Assembly: GCA_949358305.1 (NCBI GenBank)
Contig: OX442321.1
Coordinates: 5,729,605 to 5,793,604 of the forward strand
Direction: 5' to 3'
Source: Strigamia acuminata
Lineage: Eukaryota > Arthropoda > Chilopoda > Geophilomorpha > Linotaeniidae
DNA: 64,000 nucleotides
Shown here piece by piece: positions 33,401 to 43,780 of this stretch (positions within the stretch are counted from its first letter, which is position 1; every line of letters starts with the position of its first letter). The notes beneath the pieces were generated by a model. That model made no database searches. It was not told where the DNA came from and saw only the letters and a program-made list of their open reading frames with translations. The translations under genes were made by a program, and so were the position numbers.

Positions 33401-36400
33401 ATTGACTAAAATCGAAATCAGTGTGCAATTAAATTATTTTCAATGCAATTTATCTAATAAATCCCACATTTTCTCATTAACATTTTTATTAATTTCTTTT
33501 TCAGTCTAAACACTTTGAACCCTTTAGTAACGCCTATCCGAAAGTAAAACAAACTCTGTACACCAGCGTTCACCCTTCTGCTTTGAATTTGTTATGGAAC
33601 ACCTCTTTCATGACTGAACACATCAATAATGCAAAAGAACACATCGGCATTCCAAAGTAAAAATTAAAAATAAATAAATAAAATTTAAAAAAATATTAAT
33701 TTTTTCAATTTCCGCAGGTTGAAGCTGGATAGTCAATTGGTGAAGCAGCTGAACGAAGTTCCGGCCAATCGTTACAGTTTTGTGTGCAATGCTGTGGTCA
33801 GTATATGCAACACGCAAGATCCCGATCGGCTGAACGAGATTTCGATTTTGTGCTCCGAATTAACGGCCTGTTGTAGTGCTCTGAGTTCCGAGTGGTTGGG
33901 CGTATTGAGCGCCCTTTGTTGTTCTTCCAATCACGGCTGTGGTTTTATCGATGTCCTTACACAAGTTGATGTAAAGTGTCCATCGTTTGTGCGCTCCGAT
34001 CTTACGCAATTTCATTCTTTTTGCAATTTTTGCAGGTGGTTGATCTGTCCATCCACGATTCGCTGGCGTTGTTTACATCTATTCTCATCGCTCGACATTG
34101 TTTCTCTCTTTACGACTTTGTTATTGAAGTGGCGATGCCGTCTCTGCTGGCAGCCTGTCCTACGGGTAACCTTACTCGCAAGTGGTGCGGGGCCCGAGTC
34201 CTCTATTTAGATTATCGGGGAAATGTATTTTTTAAGTGCAAACAAATGCAGATTCGTGCATGAAAATGGAACAAAAAATATTTTTACGCACAAAAATGCA
34301 CTTATGAATCACAAATAGACCTTTTAGACTTGTTAATTGATATTTAGCGTAAAATTCATTTTTTAGAGTCAGAAATGTATTTTTAAACCCGAAAATGAAT
34401 TTTTAGACCTGAAAATTAATTCTCAGACCCAAAAATGAATTTTTAGACTCGGAAATGTATTTTTAGACTCAAAAATGAATTTGTAGACTCGGAATTTGCT
34501 CTATTTTTTAGACTGCAAAATGCATTTTGAGACTCAAAAATACATTTTTAGACTCGATAATGCTTTCTTTACACTTGAAATGCATTTTTTTAGACTCAAA
34601 TTTGCATTTTTCAGACTGAAAAATGCATTATAGACTGGAGAAACAAATTTTACACTTTAAAATCCTTTTTTTTAGACTTGAATTTGCATTTTTCAGACTC
34701 AAATTTGCATTTTTCTGACTGGAAAATGCATTTTTAGACTGGAGAATACATTTTTTAACTTTAAAATGCTTTTTTTAGACTCTAAACTATTTTAAAGACT
34801 CATAAATTCATTTTACGTACGAAATTTTTCATTTTAAGCCCAAAATACCTTTTTTATACATAAAAATGCATTTTTTTTAGACCCATTAATACACGTTTAA
34901 ATGAAAACTTTACTTTCTGGAGCAATAACCACAATATGGCCCGTCTCTTGGCTTCGCCCACCTCACAATTAACAAATTCCCAGTTATTTAACTGGTTTTG
35001 TCTTCAGTAGGCGGAAGCACCGATCCCGATGCGGAATCCGGAGCACGGCTAACGTGCCACCTTCTACTTCAAATCTTCAAAACCGTCGATTCGCCGCAAC
35101 CATGCACATACTCTTCCGGCATGTCGCCCGTCTCGGTTTCAGCTCAAAAACCGGCATATTCACTCAAGTATTCGTGCGATCGACATTTATTGGCAGCTGC
35201 GCATCACAGCATAAGTGCGGGAGCACTCGTTGCCGTTCTCAAAGCGATTCTTTTCCTCGGTAAAACCGTTTTATCAGCAAATAAATACAATTTAAATTAA
35301 TGTAAATTCGTTTTCAGGTGACGCGGCGGTGGGAGAATCCAAGTCTTTGAACGAAGCAACTAAAAACAATTCCGGTGAATTAAGTATTAGCAATATTCTC
35401 GGCACTATCGACGATTCCGAGGAATATGGAATGAAGTAAGAGAGGTTTTTTTGAGAATTTGAGAGTTTTTGTTTTTTATTTTTTATTTTTTTTAGTGTTC
35501 CGGTGTTAGTGAAGCCTACTGGAGGTGGAATTGAGAGTGCGGGACTTAGTGAGTTTGCTAAACATGCGTTGAAACAAATCTGCAGCCAGGAGTGGGTGCA
35601 CGAGAAGTGTCTTAAAGATCCTGAGCAACTATGCACTCAAGGATTTTTGGTTGATCATCTGCTGTCGAATAAACAGGTGCTGGATTAGTTTTATAGACAT
35701 AAAAATACACTTCTAGGCTGAAAAATGCGTGTTAAAATGCGTGTTAAAATGGATATTTTGGAAGAAAAAATACATTTTTGTGTGCAAAAAGGCGTTTTTA
35801 TGTGCAGAAATGCACTTTATAGATGTCTAAATACTTAAATAGATGTTTTTAGACCAGAAATGCATTTTTTAGATGTCTAAATAGATGTTTTTAGACCAAA
35901 AATTCAATATTTTGGTTCAAAAAACATGTTTACATGTACAAAAATGTCTAAAAATGTCCTTTAAAAGTCTAAAAATATACTCTTAACATGTAAAAATGTA
36001 TTTTTAACGTGTAAAAATGCAATATTTTGGCGCAATGATGAACTTTTTGTCTGAAAAGTGCATTTTCAGCAGTAAAAAAGTGTTTATTTAGCCAAAAATA
36101 TACCATCAGAAGTTAATGTCTATTCTGAACTTTCCACAGGCACAACAACTGCTGCATTTAATTTGTTATCCACACAGCCAGCAACAAATCGTAGAAGAAC
36201 AATTCGATCAGAAGCAGATGATAATGCGAATTCTACAAGTTTGTTTACTCCCATTAGTGAATTAGCCGCACAAAAACACTGACACTGAGCTTAATTTTTC
36301 TTTTCCCCAACAGAATCTTGACCAATGGACCTTACGGGTGTCTATTTTAGAACTCCAACTTATGTACAAGCATTGCTCTCAAAACAGTTCCGAATTATGC

Positions 36401-39400
36401 CAATGGCTGGACAACGTCGCCAAAATGACGATAGACATTTTCCAGTTGCAAACTGACGACCACAGCAAACCGGTGCCCGGAAAAAGCGACGTGAAGAACG
36501 GACTCAGTTCCTCCGCATCGAAGTAATGGAAGCAATTGGAGTGGATTTGGCGCTGAAATTGAATCGATTTTTGTTCTTTTTTTTTATTAGAAATGCGACG
36601 AATTCGAACAGTATTTGGTTAGTTGCGCCGCTAATCTCCAAATTGCATCCGTCGGTGCAAGGGAGGGTGTTGCGAGCGGCCGGGCAGGTGCTCGAAAGCG
36701 GGAATTGGTCGTCGAAGAGCAAAGATAAAGATAGGAACGTTCAACGTAGCACGTCTTTGTTGAGTCATCAGCCATTTCTCTCGCTGGTTCTCACGTGTTT
36801 GAAAGGCCAGGACGAGCAGCGGGAAGGGTTGCTCACTTCGCTACATTCACAGTTGTCTCAGTTCCTGCATCTGTCCAAAGACGAAAAGTTCCACACTGAC
36901 GAACCGAAGGTTAAACAGGCGATGCAGGATGCGTTGCAGTTGAGACTCAGCTTGGTAAATCAAATTTTTAACAAAAGTTTATTTTTTTTTGGTTTTGCGT
37001 TTTTTTTTTTGTTTTTTTTTAATTTGGTGCGGTTTTTGCTTTTTTTTGGAAGTTTTTTTACGTTTGATGAAGTTTTTTTACGTTTGATGAAGTTTTTTTT
37101 ACGTGTTTTGGCGTTTTTATACGTTTTATGAGGCTTTCCTATGTTTTTCTATGTTTTTTTTAGTTATTTTTTGAAGTTTTTCTACGGGTTTGATGAAGTT
37201 TTTCTACGTTTGATGAAGTTTTTATACATGTTTTGAAGTTTTTATACATGTTTTGAAGTTTTTATACGTTTTCTGAAGCTTTCCTACGTTTTTCTACGTT
37301 TTTTGGAAGTTTTTCTACGTTTTTTGGAAGTTTTTTACGTTTTTAAAGTTTTTTTTTACGTTTTTTAAAATTTCGCCTACGTTTTATGAAGTTTTTCTAC
37401 GTTTTGTGAAGTTTTCCTACGTTTTGTGAAGTTTTCCTACGTTTTGTGAAGTTTTTTCTACGTTTTGTGAAGTTTTCCTACGTTTTATGAAGTTTTCCTA
37501 CGTTTTTAGAATTTTTTTACGGTTTTAGATTTTTTTTACGGTTTTAAAACGAATTGTAACATTTTATTCGTGTTTTGTATATTTTGCTTTGGTCTCAACA
37601 TATCTTTCTAACTTTTTCCAGGTTGGTGGAATGTTTGACACGATCCAACGCAGTTCTTCGATCACAATGGATTGGTCCGTATTGTTAGTCCAACTGATCA
37701 GTTACGGCGTCGTCGACACACAAACGAACAGCGAACTATTCACGACTGTTTTAGACATGCTGGCCATGTTAATCCACAACACACTAGTGTCCGACAGCTC
37801 GATAACTGAAAAAAACGAGGAAACCAAGAAACAATATCAAAACCTAATTAAAAAACTAAAAAAAGAATTATCCGACAAAAATTCCGACGCCATCAATCAA
37901 GTCCGTCAACTCCTGCCCTTAACCAAACAACAAAGCGAAGTGATTGCTTGCGAACCAATGGGAAGTTTAATCGACACGAAAGGCAATAAGATTGCCGGAT
38001 TTGATTCAATTGACAAGAAACAGGTTCCGTTTATTCAATTTAATACATTTAATCATTCAATGTCGATTAATTTGTTTAAATTATTTTTATTTAGGGTCTG
38101 CAAGTGTCCGAGAAGCAAAAAGTGAGTTCGTGGGACATGTTGGAAGGACACAAAAACCCAGCGCCGTTGTCGTGGTCGTGGTTTGGCGCGATCCGTATGG
38201 AAAGAAAACCGTTGAAGTACGAAGAAGTTCATCGATTGCTGCAGTATCATACACATTCCATGAAGAAAAATATGAGTTATTATTTGGAACCACCTCCGTT
38301 GCCGCCGGAGGAGTTGTACGAACCTCCACAAGAAAAAATGATGCCTTGGCCGGTAAAAAACAATTTGCAAAAGTGGTTTTTGATTTGCAGAATTTGATCT
38401 TAGATTAAAACTAGAGGCAAATTTAGACACAAACAGGCAATTTTTATACGTATAAGGGCCTTGGTATGTGCCTAAATGTTAAATAGAGGCAATTTTAGAC
38501 ACAAAAATGCGTTTTAAAAGTGCAAAATTAGGTGTTGGGCTAAAAAAAAAATTTTAAAAAGGGAATTTTAGACATCAAAATTGACATAAAGGGAATTTTA
38601 GACACCAAAATTGACATAAAGGGAATTTTAGACACCAAAATTGACATAAAGGGAATTTTAGACACCAAAATTGACATAAAGGGAATTTTAGACACCAAAA
38701 TTTAAAAAAAAGCAATTTTAGACATCAAAATTTACATAAACTGAATTTTAGACACCAAAATTTAAAAGAAGGCAATTTTTGACAGCAAAATTTTAAAAAA
38801 AAGCAATTTTAAACACTAGCAGTTAAAAGAAGGCAATTTTAGACACCAGAATTTAAAAGAAGACAATTTTAGACACCAAAATTTAAAAGAAGGCAATTTT
38901 AGACTCAATTTTTTTTTTAAAAAAAGGTATTTAATACAATAGCGCAATTTTTATGCGTTTAAAAGCCTTTACATGTGCCAAAATTTAGCACAGACTAATA
39001 AAAATGCATCTTAGGTCGATAGGATGTTCTTGCGAGTGTTTAAAGTAATCACTCGGTCAACTTAACAAGGAGAAGAAAGGTTTAATTCCTTTTCGCGTAC
39101 TGAACGTGTAACCGAAGCGGTTGCTACGGCGACCGTAAAAATGCATAACAACAAAACCTAAGCTAACAACAATTACGTAACTACTTCCCCCACAGTTCTT
39201 AGATGAAAAACGCTCAGTGACGAAAATAAAATTTAATTTAAAAACAAAAAAAATTTAATTTAAAATCCAGATAAAAGAAGAAAAAGAGAGAGAAATTCCA
39301 ATGATGGACCAATCTCCGCGAATGGGAGCGGCAAAAAAACCAAAACAAACACGCCAGAGGAAACCGCGCCAGCGCACCCAAGCGATGAATCAACAAATGA

Positions 39401-39568
39401 TGAACGTTGTAAGTCCAAAACAAAAAAATAAAAAAACAAAATTTAATTAATCAATATTCAATTCAACCAATCTAGCAACAAGGCGGTATAAGACAAATGG
39501 GCTACGGAGACCAACAAATGTACCAAACAAACCCCCACCAGAACTGGTATCCCCAACAACAACAACAG

Positions 39569-39606
<38 letters not shown>

Positions 39607-41519
39607 ACAACAAGCATACTACAACCAACAATCTCTACCTCCCGGTGGCCCACGTTTCGAACAACGCCATCACTTGTCTCAATCGAAAGCCGCTCTGACC
39701 AACATGTTGCGCGCGCGACACCCGAACGCTCAGTACATGACTGCGCCCGGAAGCGCGCCGCCTCAACCGCCGAACCGCTTTCCGAGCATGGACTTGCAGA
39801 TGCACAAACAGCGACAAATGATGCGACACCAGTTGCGACCTCAGCAGAATTTACAGCCGAATCCTGGCGGTATTTTTCCGCAACACGTGCAAGGGAACGT
39901 GAACCAATCGGGGCCTTTGCATCATGTTAATCAACAGGGTATTTGGAGAGTTGACGTTGTTGTTTTTGTTGTTTTTGTTGATTTTGGTTTTGTTTTTTTG
40001 GTTTAGGGATGGCGCCTGGTTATGGTAATTATTCCACAAATATTCAGCAAGGGACCAATACACTAGTGGAGCAACCTCCGGCGGCCATGATGGGAACGGG
40101 GTTCAATCAGAATTATCCGGGACAAAATAGCATGGGGGTGATGGCCGGAATGCGAGGAAATCAGCAGACTGCGTTCATGGGACAGCAAATGCCTCAGAGA
40201 GGACTTCCACAAGGACAGAGGTGGGTTGCATTGTGTGGCTTAAATGGCAAGAAAAATTGATTGTTTGGAGGAAGGAAAGAAGTGAATGTTTAAGGCCATT
40301 ATGGGTAAAATAAATTGAAAGGTTTTGGTGGAGGTTTTGAAATTTTAACTGAAAATGTTGAAATTTTAGTTGAAAATGTTGAAATTTTATTTGAAAATGT
40401 GGAATTTTAATTGAAAATGTTGAAATTTTAATTGAAAATGTTGAAATTTTAATTGAAAATGTTGAAATTTTAATTGAAAATGTTGAAATTTTAATTGAAA
40501 ATGTTGAAATTTTAATTGAAAATGTTGAAATTTTAATTGAAAATGTTGAAATTTTAATTGAAAATGTTGAAATTTTAATTGAAAATGTTGAAATTTTAAT
40601 TGAAAATGTTGAAATTTTAATTGAAAATGTTGCAATTTTCGGTTAAAATGTTGCAATTTTCGGTTAAAATGTTGAAATTTTCGGTTAAAATGTTGAAATT
40701 TTCGGTTAAAATGTTGAAATTTTCGGTTAAAATGTTGAAATTTTCGGTTAAAATGTTGAAATTTTCGGTTAAAATGTTGAAATTTTCGGTTAAAATGTTG
40801 AAATTTTCGGTTAAAATGTTGAAATTTTCGGTTAAAATGTTGAAATTTTCGGTTAAAATGTTGAAATTTTCGGTTAAAACGTAATTTTCGTTTAAAATGT
40901 TGAAATTTTTTATTTAAATGTTGAAATCTTCGGTTAAAATTCAATTTTTGCGTCAGATTGAAAATTTATGTGTAAAGATGGAATTCTTAGTTGAGAATTT
41001 AATTAATTTTGGCAAAAAGTGAATTTTTTAGTTAAGAATTTAATTTATTTTGCCAAAAAATCAATGTTTCAGTTGAGAATTTAATTTATTTTTGCAAAAA
41101 GTGAATTTTTTACTTGAGAATTCTGAGCTTTAAGCCAACAAAAAATCTTCCAATTTATTTCAACCTATTTCATCATTCCCTAATACTCAAATCAAATCCA
41201 TTTCAGGCCTCAATACCCAATCAATGCGATGCAAGCGCCCAACATGACCGTCAACTCGATGAACACAGGAGCAACGAACATGGGCCAAATGGGTGGCTAC
41301 GGTCGCAACCTCCAAGGAATGCAACCGGCGCACATGCAACAGTTGAGACAACAGCAGCAACTCATGGCCATGCAACAACAAGTACCTGCTTCACAACAGT
41401 CTTTGTCACAGCAACAACAAACTGCTCAACTCGTAGCACATTTGCAACAGCAGTTGCAGTCCGGCGGCCACCAGGGTCCGCCGCCGCAGCATCCTTTTCA
41501 TCAACAACATCAATTTTAA
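27427..41519 (+). CDS. MED12: Mediator complex subunit 12
   Basis: MED12 activates CDK8/cyclin C in the Mediator kinase module. Thirty-three exons close in phase to 2178 residues (human 2177): 27427-27513, 27581-27682, 27759-27866, 27935-28178, 28783-28949, 29007-29117, 29186-29328, 29383-29503, 29563-29709, 29781-29880, 30277-30413, 30471-30729, 30788-31201, 31273-31427, 32080-32230, 32300-32714, 32782-32890, 33505-33656, 33718-33970, 34036-34165, 35008-35259, 35318-35435, 35496-35676, 36140-36238, 36314-36522, 36591-36954, 37622-38023, 38095-38352, 39196-39216, 39271-39408, 39476-39938, 40007-40220, 41207-41519. The N-terminus has [19 protein letters not shown] and NVKQGF, the CDK8-activating segment mutated in human tumours. 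[73 protein letters not shown] and [12 protein letters not shown] are near-identical to vertebrates. The tail is Gln-rich, with 20 Gln at 39554-39613. Nine introns hold large arrays. Confidence 0.97.
28270..28745. repeat. MED12 intron 4 array, ~20-21-bp unit
   Basis: Head-to-tail copies of GGGGTCTAAAATGTATTTTT with point variants; fills the intron between exons 4 and 5. Confidence 0.85.
29890..30245. repeat. MED12 intron 10 array, degenerate
   Basis: Repeated variants of GAATTTTTTGGCCAATTTTG with period about 30-40 bp. More diverged than the other arrays of this gene. Confidence 0.75.
31490..32015. repeat. MED12 intron 14 array, exact 20-bp unit
   Basis: From 31661 to about 31845 the 20-bp unit ATTTGAACAAAAATCTAAAA repeats about nine times almost without change, flanked by decayed relatives such as AAAAATTGTCGAAATTGAGC. 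Confidence 0.92.
33010..33420. repeat. MED12 intron 17 array, ~20-bp units
   Basis: Degenerate units around TCCATTGAAATGTGTGAAAA and AAAATCCACAGAAATCCATA. A longer block containing CTGTGAAAAATCTCCAAAAT occurs twice (33187 and 33259). Confidence 0.82.
34270..34890. repeat. MED12 intron 20 array, ~20-bp unit
   Basis: Diverged tandem copies of TTTTTAGACTCAAAAATGCA across most of the 842-bp intron. Confidence 0.82.
35695..36095. repeat. MED12 intron 23 degenerate array
   Basis: Diverged repeats around TTTTTAGATGTCTAAATAGA and AAAAATGCATTTTT motifs, related in style to intron 20 but not in exact unit. Confidence 0.7.
36970..37570. repeat. MED12 intron 26 array, 20-bp unit
   Basis: Tandem copies of CTACGTTTTGTGAAGTTTTC; exact 20-bp period from about 37380 to 37480, decayed toward the 5' end where long T runs appear. 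Confidence 0.88.
38520..38920. repeat. MED12 intron 28 array, 30-bp unit
   Basis: The 30-bp unit contains GGGAATTTTAGACACCAAAA followed by TTGACATAAA; it is perfect for about five copies (38560-38700), then degenerate. Downstream of the array, about 39010-39190 is non-repetitive and more GC-rich. Confidence 0.9.
40335..41110. repeat. MED12 intron 32 array, 21-bp units of two subtypes
   Basis: From 40340 to 40630 the unit has core TGTTGAAATTTTAATTGAAA. It switches sharply at about 40632 to a second subtype with core TGTTGAAATTTTCGGTTAAA that continues to about 40880. More than 25 units in total; the end is degenerate. Confidence 0.93.
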
Positions 41520-41755
41520 ATTTAATTTAACTTATCGTGATTTATGTTAGCTAGCATTCATTTGGGTCTGTAAAAGATGATGACTCGGGGGAAAAAACAA
41601 GTAACAAAAGTAAATAAATGTTAACGACGTGTACACTCGTAATTCTACAATATTCTTCTTTCTTTACGCACCTGCCCGTTCCCTCGTATCGTAACTTTAC
41701 TACGCGAATGGGTACTTAAGATTTTCTTCTCGAGTTTCATTCACTTTGCGGCAGG

Positions 41756-41761
41756 TATAAA
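41756..41761 (+). promoter_or_regulatory. TATA box of WAP gene 1
   Basis: TATAAA 42 bp above the start codon, inside a block (GCGGCAGGTATAAAGTCGGA) conserved in front of the two downstream paralogues. Confidence 0.6.
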
Positions 41762-41802
41762 GTCGGAGGCGAAAATTCGTGAGCATTTTCGTGGCGAACA
41801 AG

Positions 41803-42786
41803 ATGGGAACGATGGTCGGTTCATTTTTGTGCGCGATTTGGTTTGTGTTGGTCTTGAGTGGACGTGGGGATCCCATTTCTATTGAAGACGGTGAGTGGAA
41901 TGGTTGAGGAGGTTGTGTAGTTATTTTACTGCTGTTTGTACGTTTATTTATTTGTTTATTTATTATTTTGTTATAAGGTGAGTGTCCCAGGCTGGCGTTT
42001 TTGAACTGCGATATGAAGTGCAGGAATGACAGCGATTGCGATAGATATTCTGTTGGACATTCTGTTGGACATTATCGGTGTTGTGATTGTTATGGCGCTA
42101 GGAACCATATATTTCCGAATTCATTTTACGATTATGATTTTGATAAAGCTTGTGTTCCAGTGTGGCCAACCAACCCACCGATTTGTCCAACAGTGGAGCC
42201 AACGTCTCAGCCGCCAACGTCTCAGTGGCCAACGTCTCAGCCGCCAACGTCTCAGCCGCCAACGTCTCAGTGGCCAACGTCTCAGTGGCCAACGTCTCAG
42301 TGGCCAACGTCTCAGTGGCCAACGTCTCAGCCGCCAACGTCTCAGCCGCCAACGTCTCAGCCGCCAACGTCTCAGTGGCCAACGTCTCAGTGGCCAACGT
42401 CTCAGTGGCCAACGTCTCAGTGGCCAACGTCTCAGTGGCCAACGTCTCAGTGGCCAACGTCTCAGTGGCCAACGTCTCAGCCGCCAACTTCCGACTCGCC
42501 AACGTCTGAGCCGCTAACTTCCGACCCGCCAACGTCCCAGCCTCCAACTTCCGATCCGCCAATGTCTGAGCCGCTAACTTCCGACCCGCCAACGTCCGAG
42601 ACAACGTCCGAGACGACAACGTCCGAGACGACAACGTCCGAGCCGCCAACAAACGGGACGACAACAACCGAGCCGCCAACGTCTGAGACGACAACGTCCG
42701 AGCCGCCAACAAATGGGAGACCACATTCCAGCCGCCAACATCCGAGACAACGACTGGGACGCCGACAACCTGGTAGACTCAAATAA
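41803..42786 (+). CDS. Secreted WAP-domain protein with short Pro/Thr/Ser/Trp tail (paralogue 1)
   Basis: Exons 41803-41890 and 41978-42786 give 298 residues. After a signal peptide ([14 protein letters not shown]), a compact eight-cysteine domain follows: [20 protein letters not shown], then [10 protein letters not shown] and ACV. The spacing CP...C...C..DSDC...RCC.C...C fits the WAP four-disulphide core, known in protease inhibitors and antimicrobial proteins. The rest is a 5-residue repeat PTSQ(W/P), about 28 copies of a 15-nt unit, grading to [11 protein letters not shown]. It is probably O-glycosylated; NGT and TNG sequons also occur. The inhibitor loop residues are not recognisable. First of three tandem paralogues; an AATAAA at 42919 follows. 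Confidence 0.8.
42180..42490. repeat. 15-bp coding tandem repeat ([10 protein letters not shown])
   Basis: About 20 head-to-tail copies of the 15-nt unit CAACGTCTCAGTGGC or its CCGC variant encode the tail of WAP paralogue 1. The unit contains no stop in several frames, which creates long shadow frames on both strands. Confidence 0.9.
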
Positions 42787-42940
42787 TAGTTTTGCGATCA
42801 CAGTTCTTAAGAGCCAGTATTTTAAGTTTCAGTAACTGATTGACCTGAATTCGCCATAAGAACCACAACGTACGAAATGAACACAACTACCGATTCCTCA
42901 TATGGACACCACGAGCAAATAAAATCAATTCTGATTGTTA

Positions 42941-43125
42941 AAAGTGTTTTATTGCACAGAATTACAAATTTATTTCTGACCGCACGGTTTCACCCTCTAA
43001 ATATTCGGTTTGCGACATCTATACTTAATAATAACAAGGAAAAACAAGAAAAAATTCTTAAAATATAATAAAATTAACATTACTTCTTCCAAATTAGGTC
43101 CTATTGAATATTTTCATTTAGTAGA
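42941..43125 (-). pseudogene. Remnant of the pentraxin gene 3' end (copy 1)
   Basis: The plus strand reads TATTGCACAGAATTACAAAT and then a block like the last pentraxin exon (48560-48678), shortened and out of frame. At 43098-43125, AGGTCCTATTGAATATTTTC matches the end of pentraxin exon 1 (RIFNRTLFG). Only scraps of the two exons survive. Confidence 0.7.
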
Positions 43126-43369
43126 AACTTACCTATGTATTTAGAACTTTCAATAACCTTGAATATTGTTGTAAACACTAGCATTATAAGTATAATCACT
43201 ACTAACAACCTTGGAATGACAATAAAATCTGACTTAAGTTCAAAATTGAGCTGTGCAACACAATTTTCTTTCTGACCTACAAATTCTACAACTGTCGTCT
43301 TGACTTACTTGTTGAACTAAAACATAAACGAGACTTATTTCAGTTCAAATACACACAAACTGCAACACG

Positions 43370-43530
43370 AGTGTCCAACATGAACACTAAATGAACACAG
43401 AAGCAACGAACTTTAGTCAACGGACAGCAACAACAATGACAGTCCGGCGGCCACCAGGTCTATCGTCGCAGAATTTTTTTTATTTTTTTCGGAATTTAAT
43501 TTAACTTACAGTGATTTATATCAGCTAGCA
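43370..43530 (+). pseudogene. Remnant of MED12 last exon (copy 1)
   Basis: GTCCAACATG, GAACACAGAAGCAACGAAC, ACAGCAACAACAATGACAGT and CCGGCGGCCACCAGG occur in the same order as in MED12 exon 33 (41240-41480). Intervening pieces are lost and the frame is destroyed. The following non-coding flank also matches the MED12 3' flank. Confidence 0.75.
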
Positions 43531-43734
43531 TTTATTTGGGTCAGTAAAAGATGATAACTCGGGGTAAAAAAGTAACAAACGTAAATTAAGTAGTATATTA
43601 ACGACATGAACACTCGTAATTCTACAATCGCCTCTTTTCTTTCCGCACCTGCCCGTTTCTTAGTTTTCACTATGTTTCTACATGAATGGGGACATTAACA
43701 TTTTCTTCTCCAATTTCATTCACATTGCGGTAAG

Positions 43735-43740
43735 TATAAA
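43735..43740 (+). promoter_or_regulatory. TATA box of WAP-mucin gene 2
   Basis: TATAAA 41 bp above the ATG at 43781, within the promoter block shared by all three paralogues. Confidence 0.6.
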
Positions 43741-43780
43741 ATCAGAGGCGGAAATTTGCGAGCATTTCCGTGGCGGACAA

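Noticed and set aside
42026-42782. Other open frames on both strands over the 15-bp repeat of WAP paralogue 1
   Set aside because: Shadow frames caused by a stop-free repeat unit with a length divisible by three.
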